From the NCBI GenBank assembly GCA_900553005.1, contig USBU01000002.1, positions 1-26,183 on the forward strand: DNA of 26,183 nt, written 5' to 3'. This DNA comes from an uncultured Eubacteriales bacterium. GTDB taxonomy: Bacteria; Bacillota; Clostridia; Christensenellales; Pumilibacteraceae. The position numbers were made by a program, and so were the translations under genes. This document shows, one piece after another, positions 22,101 to 26,183 of this stretch. Below the pieces are notes generated by a model. It made no database searches. It had not been told where the DNA came from and saw only the letters and a list, made by a program, of their open reading frames with translations. Position 1 is the stretch's first letter, and each line of letters opens with the position of its first letter.

Positions 22101-25100
22101 ACGGCGGCTGCCGTAGCCGAATGGCGAATACGTCAGATAGAATTTACCCTCGTTTTCGATCAAAAACGTCCCTTCGTTTATATTTCCGTCAAAGGAGCCG
22201 CCCGCGTCGTTTGATATTTTTACTCCCTTCCAATCCGCGTCGTCGATACTGCCGGCTTTTCCGGTATATTCGTGCCAGTTGGGCGACGCAAGCTTTGTAA
22301 GAGTGCTCCAGTCGGGAGTAACCATATCCTTCATTTTAAGCGCCCATATATGATTGCCGGAAACCGCCGAGCTGGTATGCTGGGAAAAATAAATATAAAA
22401 GTCACCGCTTTCGGTAAAGAACGGACTGACATCTATGGACGGCCATATCCCCATACCCGTAACCGAATCTATATACTTGTCGCCCATGCTCTCCAGCTGA
22501 TCCTTAAAGTTTTTGCCGAAATTGACGGGCGGCGTGGACTCGTTAAGCGCTTCGCCGTTAAGATTTGTGGTTTTACCGCTGCCGTAATAGCTTTCGGCCG
22601 TAACCATTCTGTAAGGCCCTAACGGCGTATCAGATATGCCTATGCCGATATACAGTCTGTCGTATTCGTTACGCTCGGAAGCAATATAAGCCGTTGACGA
22701 GTTTCCTTTTTTGGATTTTGCCGAGAAATAAATAAAATATTTTCCGCTTTCCGGATCGCGTATAAGCTCCGGCGCCCAGTATGCGCCTTCCGACCAGGAA
22801 GCCGAACTTAATTCTAAAGCGTTGCCGTCCGCTGCGCCGCATCTGTACCATGAGGAAAGATCGCGCGAGCGGTACAGCGGATAAGCAGAGCTGCCGCCGC
22901 CACCCGTAACGGCCATATAAAACCAACCGCCGTAAACCGGATCCTCTTCCTCGGACACATACATCACGCCGGGATCCGCGCCGTCTATCTCCAGATCGTT
23001 GCGATAGAACAACGAGGTGTCAAAGCTGCTTCCTCCGCCAAGACCGTCAGAAACCTCTCCGAGAGAATTGACGTCAGGCTGCGGATCAACGATAAAATTG
23101 ACCTCGATCAAAACCGTATCAAGCGCCATGAAACCTTTTATTTCAAATTCGTAGCCGCCGTTTTCCTCTCTTAAAGGAGCCAATTCGTGTCCGCACAAGG
23201 TCACGTAATCCAAAAGATATCCCTCGTAAGGCCTTACAGAAAGCGTAAGCACGTCGTTTACGCCCACTCTGCCGTCCTTTACCCCCGTTATTGCGACGGA
23301 GCCGAAAGCGTTTCTTTCTACGGTTACGTTACGGTAAACGCATTCGTCAATAAGCTTAAGATCGGCATAAACGCAAACAGACTTTATCTCCGCGTTGAAA
23401 TTACCGTCTTCGGACAGTGAGGCAAAACCGTAAGCGCAGTTGCCGGACAGAGCGGAATCCTTAAATGAATTCACGGCCCTATATTCGCCGTCCGCAGCGT
23501 CGTATATATACAAATAAACGTATTCCTCATGCTTGATCACGCGGAAAGCGATATTTCCGTTACCGGCAAAAGCGGGATACTCGTAAACCTTTCCGCCGAA
23601 AGAATAGCCTTCATTGCCGAAAAGCAGCGAAGCAGAATATCCGCCGGATATTACCGTCGCCCCCACTTTGCCTCCCGCGTTAAATTTTGCAATTCCCTCT
23701 ATTACGGCGTAAGACGAGACGAATTTCGATTTGACAGCCGAAGCTTCTGATATGCCGGATACGCGCAGATTTTCGCCGTCCTGCCCGAAAGCCGTCATAC
23801 CGCTGCCTGACACGTCCAAGGTGGTCTCTATCAAAGCGATATCTCTTTCCACGTCGTCATAGGAAAGAATTATATTCTCTTCGTAAACGTAAAACCCCGC
23901 TGCCGAAACCTTAAGCTCGTATTCGCCGGGAATAAGATTTGCGTCGTAGCAGCCGGCCTCGTCGGCGTATATTTCTTCCGACGCGCCGTCGGCAGTATTT
24001 TTAACGGAAAGCTTTATGCCAGCAAACGGCGAGCCGGAGCCGTAACCGAATACCTTGCCGGAAAGATTTATCGTCTGCTTCTCGGGCAGAAAAACGGCTG
24101 TTATAGTCACGTCGCCGTATATTCTTACCGTAGCGGTATTCAGCATTACGTCCACGTTTTCAACGCCGTTGACAACCAGGTTACGCGCCGTAAAACCGCT
24201 GTCGGGCGTACACGTCACCGTTACCGTACCGCCGTAAGACACCGAAAGGCTGTCGGCTTCTATGCGCCCGTGCTGCGTCTGAACGAGCGTAACCGTATGC
24301 TTTTCGAGAGCAAACTCATATTCTACGGCAATATTTTCATGCACGTCATAAAGCGCAAATTTGCCGTCGATTATTTTGTCCGTCACATCCCGGCCGTTTA
24401 CCGTTAACGCGGAAATTACGTAATGCTCTGACGGCGAAACCGTTATCGTCACCGAGCCGCCAGGCGCTACGGAAGGCGATGAAGCGACGACAGAACCGCC
24501 CTCTCCGGAGCCGGCTACCGTAACATTATATTCCGTGATCGCCTCAAACGATGCGGAAACGATCACGTCGCCGTCGGGAGCAAGCGTGAACCGACCGCCG
24601 TACTGCGCGTCGCCGATATCCAGATTATACGCTCCGCTGCCGTCCGGCGCGCTTACCTTAATTACGCCGACACGGTAATCGGTATCGGGAGCAACGGTAA
24701 AAACAGCCTCCTCTCCCGGCTCTACCTCCTGCCTGTCAACGGTCAGCGCGCCGTGCCGCACACCGTTTCTGTCGGGGATAACGGATGTCGTTATCTTAAA
24801 ATTATCCTGGGGCTTAACCGGCTTATCCGAAGATTTTTTAAAGACCGCGCCAAGCAAAATATCTGACGAAATGTCAGTAACGGTAAAGGTATTTCCGGGT
24901 AATTTCGACGCGTCAAGCTCGTGCTTTCCCTCTCCGTCCGTATAATAGGCCTTTCCCGTCTCGTATCCGCTGTCGGGGACAAGACGCACCTCAAGCGAGC
25001 CGCCTTTTTCCACAAGATATTTGCCGCCTACGTCTATTGCTCCGTTTACGGTATCCTCGATTTTAACCCCGTAGGAGGAAGGCTCCTCGGGCTGAACGCC

Positions 25101-25175
25101 CTTATTGTCCGATTTACATGCAAAAGCGCACAACAAAAACGCCGCAGCCAGAATAAATACAGAAAACTTCTTCAT
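19131..25175 (-). CDS. Giant multidomain GH43 glycosidase lipoprotein
   Basis: A 2014-residue surface lipoprotein. Signal sequence KKFSVFILAAAFLLCAFA ends at lipobox Cys20. Residues about 30-370 are several tandem Bacterial_repeat/InlB-like beta modules (endings like VSASFEA, ITAVFLPEK); 370-450 a carboxypeptidase-regulatory-like fold; 455-610 a concanavalin-like module; 620-700 another repeat. The GH43 five-bladed propeller covers about 723-1119: base Asp734 (GADPGVMY), WAPE at 800-803, pKa-modulating Asp915 (PSIDVSPF), acid Glu1001 (INEGTF) and His1069/1070. Then a discoidin-like (F5/8 C) module (about 1145-1290), a CBM9-like domain (about 1310-1470), and two more concanavalin-like modules (about 1500-1620, 1840-2005) flanking one more repeat. 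Likely attacks arabinose/xylose polymers. The start is the second ATG of an ATGATG, six bases after GGAG; the frame extends to a GTG at 25208 without a better site. Confidence 0.9.
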   Translation of the reverse strand: MKKFSVFILAAAFLLCAFACKSDNKGVQPEEPSSYGVKIEDTVNGAIDVGGKYLVEKGGSLEVRLVPDSGYETGKAYYTDGEGKHELDASKLPGNTFTVTDISSDILLGAVFKKSSDKPVKPQDNFKITTSVIPDRNGVRHGALTVDRQEVEPGEEAVFTVAPDTDYRVGVIKVSAPDGSGAYNLDIGDAQYGGRFTLAPDGDVIVSASFEAITEYNVTVAGSGEGGSVVASSPSVAPGGSVTITVSPSEHYVISALTVNGRDVTDKIIDGKFALYDVHENIAVEYEFALEKHTVTLVQTQHGRIEADSLSVSYGGTVTVTCTPDSGFTARNLVVNGVENVDVMLNTATVRIYGDVTITAVFLPEKQTINLSGKVFGYGSGSPFAGIKLSVKNTADGASEEIYADEAGCYDANLIPGEYELKVSAAGFYVYEENIILSYDDVERDIALIETTLDVSGSGMTAFGQDGENLRVSGISEASAVKSKFVSSYAVIEGIAKFNAGGKVGATVISGGYSASLLFGNEGYSFGGKVYEYPAFAGNGNIAFRVIKHEEYVYLYIYDAADGEYRAVNSFKDSALSGNCAYGFASLSEDGNFNAEIKSVCVYADLKLIDECVYRNVTVERNAFGSVAITGVKDGRVGVNDVLTLSVRPYEGYLLDYVTLCGHELAPLREENGGYEFEIKGFMALDTVLIEVNFIVDPQPDVNSLGEVSDGLGGGSSFDTSLFYRNDLEIDGADPGVMYVSEEEDPVYGGWFYMAVTGGGGSSAYPLYRSRDLSSWYRCGAADGNALELSSASWSEGAYWAPELIRDPESGKYFIYFSAKSKKGNSSTAYIASERNEYDRLYIGIGISDTPLGPYRMVTAESYYGSGKTTNLNGEALNESTPPVNFGKNFKDQLESMGDKYIDSVTGMGIWPSIDVSPFFTESGDFYIYFSQHTSSAVSGNHIWALKMKDMVTPDWSTLTKLASPNWHEYTGKAGSIDDADWKGVKISNDAGGSFDGNINEGTFLIENEGKFYLTYSPFGYGSRRYSIMQAVGDSPLGPFTKLSRSTGNPVIGIGFESDMYDFMSGAGHHSFVKAGDEIFAVYHAFYNPVNNNENGQFMGRAIAADRVQFVESEHYDFKILQGNGPTYSLQPLPAVASGYSNIVSEAEITATNASPGTLKYLSDYRFVYQPYDKELEFEADSDSEITIDFKAPREIRSVMVYSSYQYDYALERVSSIKLIMADGSEKTLEGLSADENSVDREKSVMRPGGAVIADFSAVKVKKILINVRSQDKYNPSGSKLRIGDIVVLGRTDANVGSDKPVYSNANGSVPDDVFRIDGLLTEPELLGRSKYVFVDGGVKIEASSVFTDKGAYFYARAYDDRISWTAKNKFTKNTHFKFYFGLNGGGYKEIYVDPYNHKLFNSRVTTGAALSGRVNSGATESFTAEAFVSWEELGFSSPYARIRFLPAYYRVVSPGENTSGDLLLPSGVAVIVPNSYPSFTAGGYEASGSSEAFGSSIGGDVLTDGVTLNSSGAITSGDGRQEAWYAPGYADNFSFSVSASAGSGATGGITLSFGGSRLDFPFELSQAAKLKVIKASDTVMAVSGDDILYAYSLPSYAGACAVGVYSDASSISFSHPDYTVFKDKFSALAASPAGSEGNYLPAISVSGAGRVIIPEPIPEDGDTAKAYFVPDSGSRLHSVRLNGADVTADSVESGYIEAPVRRGAAFIEAVFTEIDDSFTLSGVLTSAPGGKIVADALIVIEAIGSPDIYYLRSGDDGGYSVKLSASRRYEITVKKDGKRAARFDYEYGVNQPELKAPEYALGGGAELNGSPVASDMSVWDESRKDENVYTATRNKTAYFTDGIGTDAVIKFSVVNKTDISAFSSPEELKNSGVEYDPAIGVIVYDGVNSSFIGFWSTGYRIQTSVSGSWSEVVKNENNLTDEYDNLTWNAVGRTYSYMFIREDGAYRLYYFSDTAGDYVKVYDSADKGHVFAVGSGEVAFGIGFTSSKTFEIEFSQLEILLDDDAAELTEKYV

Positions 25176-25230
25176 CATATACTCCATTTCAGATTCGGAT
25201 TGTGGCACATCATACTTTTATGCTGATTAT

Positions 25231-25258
25231 AGTATATCAAAAAAAGACAAAATGTCAA
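25231..25258 (-). promoter_or_regulatory. Promoter of the GH43 lipoprotein gene
   Basis: On the minus strand a perfect TTGACA (25253-25258), 16-base spacer and TATACT (25231-25236), about 55 bases upstream of the chosen start. Confidence 0.7.
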
Positions 25259-25398
25259 CTGCCGAAAATAAAATTCCCGCGTGCGGTACGGGTATATGCC
25301 GAGAAAATTCCGAAAACGTCAAGCGCTACGCCGCTTAAAACGCGCGGCTTTTACGTCACGGCAAATAATAATGCGCTGTTCACGTTTCCTCTTTTACG

Positions 25399-25416
25399 GG
25401 CGCAATATATTGCGCC
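25399..25416. repeat. 18-base perfect palindrome GGCGCAATATATTGCGCC
   Basis: The two 9-base halves are exact reverse complements with no loop. It lies in the divergent intergenic region; no T-run follows in either direction, so it is not a terminator and may be a protein-binding site. Confidence 0.6.
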
Positions 25417-25672
25417 GCCTTAATACTGTAAAAATTTTCAACGCCTATAAATTATATAGCTAATAATAAAGCAACGACAAGCTTTGCAGCCTGCTCTGCT
25501 CTATCTTCCATACGCTGTTTTCTGGGCTTGCGGCTTATAAACCGATTGATTTTTTGACTGAATTATGATATATTTAGGTAATAAAAATAAGGCCGGCTTT
25601 AAGCTTTGAGCAAACGGGCGATTTAGCTTGAAAAGAAAAGTACGGCTATGTGACGAGAGAAAGGAAGATTTT

Positions 25673-26136
25673 ATGTCCACAAACGTATCAAAAGAAAAGC
25701 GCGAAAAACTAGTCGAAAAGATAAAAGCAATCAAGAGGTATATAGCGACGGCTCCGCAGGACGAAAACACGGCTCAGCTGCTTAGCTTTATCGCCGACAT
25801 AGAAAAGGAAATAAAGGGCAAGAAATACGGACTGGTGTTTGAGGAGCACCGGGAAGGAATTGACGAGGTTTTGGAAAACAATCTGCCCGTATTGACGGAA
25901 GAAAAGGAGCTTTTTATAGACAAGGGCGGACAGATGAACTTTCTTATAGAGGGCGACAACCTGGCAAGCCTGAAGCTGCTTGAAAAAACACATAAGGGAG
26001 AAATAGATCTAATCTATATTGATCCGCCGTATAATACGGGGAAAGAAGATTTTATTTACAACGACAGATATATCGATAACGAAGATACTTTCCGTCACAG
26101 CAAATGGTCGTCTTTTATGAAAAAACGGCTTTTATG
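25673..26136 (+). CDS. Type III-like DNA modification methyltransferase (Mod), 5' part only
   Basis: The first 154 codons of a gene cut by the contig end. The start ATG has AAAGGAAG just upstream. Residues 1-60 are a charged helical region; GQMNFLIEGDNLASLKLL (86-103) and DLIYIDPPYNTGKEDFIYND (112-131) are typical of type III R-M Mod subunits of the beta class, in which the catalytic DPPY motif (117-120) comes before the AdoMet-binding motif. Such enzymes methylate adenine N6 within an asymmetric site and pair with a Res helicase-nuclease subunit. The open frame continues past 26136 only into adapter sequence, so those residues are not real. Res and the rest of Mod must lie beyond the contig end. 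A lone (orphan) methyltransferase is also possible. Confidence 0.85.
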
Positions 26137-26183
26137 CTGTCTCTTATACACATCTCCGAGCCCACGAGACGGAGCTACATCTC
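26137..26183. other. Illumina Nextera adapter contamination at the contig end
   Basis: The 19 bases CTGTCTCTTATACACATCT from 26137 are the Tn5 mosaic end, followed by the standard Nextera read-2 adapter CCGAGCCCACGAGAC, an eight-base index GGAGCTAC, and ATCTC of the P7 tail. This is sequencing read-through, not genomic DNA. Confidence 0.99.

Larger units (their letters stand above)
25176..25672. other. Divergent intergenic region between the GH43 lipoprotein and the methyltransferase
   Basis: 497 bases holding the lipoprotein promoter (25231-25258) and an 18-base perfect palindrome (25399-25416). Short frames here have no ribosome sites and are not called. A TTGACT at about 25555 could belong to a promoter of the methyltransferase, but no well-spaced -10 follows. 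Confidence 0.5.

Noticed and set aside
19266..25226. Many plus-strand frames opposite the GH43 lipoprotein gene
   Set aside because: They are shadows of a long, domain-rich gene; none has a ribosome site with a recognisable product.
25501..25993. Minus-strand frames opposite the methyltransferase
   Set aside because: The plus strand encodes a recognisable Mod N-terminus with DPPY; the minus frames lack start context and similarity.
1..26136. tRNA, rRNA, CRISPR arrays, insertion sequences and prophage genes
   Set aside because: I looked for T-loop consensus, direct repeats with spacers, transposase motifs and phage structural genes and saw none that could be supported.

Overview
The window reads as a contig from an anaerobic, endospore-forming Firmicute of the class Clostridia, probably from a gut or similar metagenome. 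Support comes from the sporulation pair yabP-yabQ, a DivIC-type septum protein, a reverse rubrerythrin with a PerR-like regulator, the rpsF-ssb-rpsR operon, Gram-positive style Shine-Dalgarno sites and sigma-A promoters, and several polysaccharide-degrading enzymes. I cannot name the genus. The last 47 bases are an Illumina Nextera adapter, so the genomic sequence stops at about position 26136 inside a methyltransferase gene.

Layout. Positions 80-1325 hold divIC and a Ppx/GppA phosphatase behind one promoter. At 1433-1735 a compact transcript encodes a 42-residue lysine/serine/alanine-rich protein flanked by stem-loops. Tex (minus strand) then faces away from yabP-yabQ. A sugar-phosphate isomerase-like gene (5167-6063) has its own promoter and terminator. 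On the minus strand a cytoplasmic GH20 hexosaminidase is followed by trmL. uppP, tspO and a GH172 (DUF2961) gene follow on the plus strand. A perR-like gene and reverse rubrerythrin form a minus-strand operon behind a near-consensus Fur-type operator. Divergent from it is a GH27 alpha-galactosidase gene overlapping a small four-cysteine protein gene. A glycerophosphodiesterase, an extremely cysteine-rich 106-residue protein, the rpsF-ssb-rpsR operon, an unusual MDR dehydrogenase, and a roughly 2000-residue GH43 lipoprotein complete the right half, before the truncated type III-like modification methyltransferase.

How the genes fit together. The carbohydrate enzymes suggest a degrader of plant or host glycans. 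The GH43 lipoprotein should act outside the cell on arabinose- or xylose-containing polymers. The GH20, GH27 and GH172 proteins lack signal peptides and would finish imported oligosaccharides inside. No transporter is present, so this is a scattered set rather than a classical utilisation locus. Oxidative-stress defence (PerR-like plus reverse rubrerythrin) fits an anaerobe. The remaining genes are housekeeping: cell division, sporulation, envelope lipid recycling, tRNA modification, translation and single-stranded DNA binding.

The least explained items are the 25-cysteine protein at 16047-16367, the histone-tail-like peptide at 1517-1645 with its structured transcript, the dehydrogenase whose catalytic zinc ligands are replaced, and the pairing of a PerR-like protein with a Fur-like operator. 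I see no tRNA, rRNA, CRISPR array, insertion sequence or prophage.
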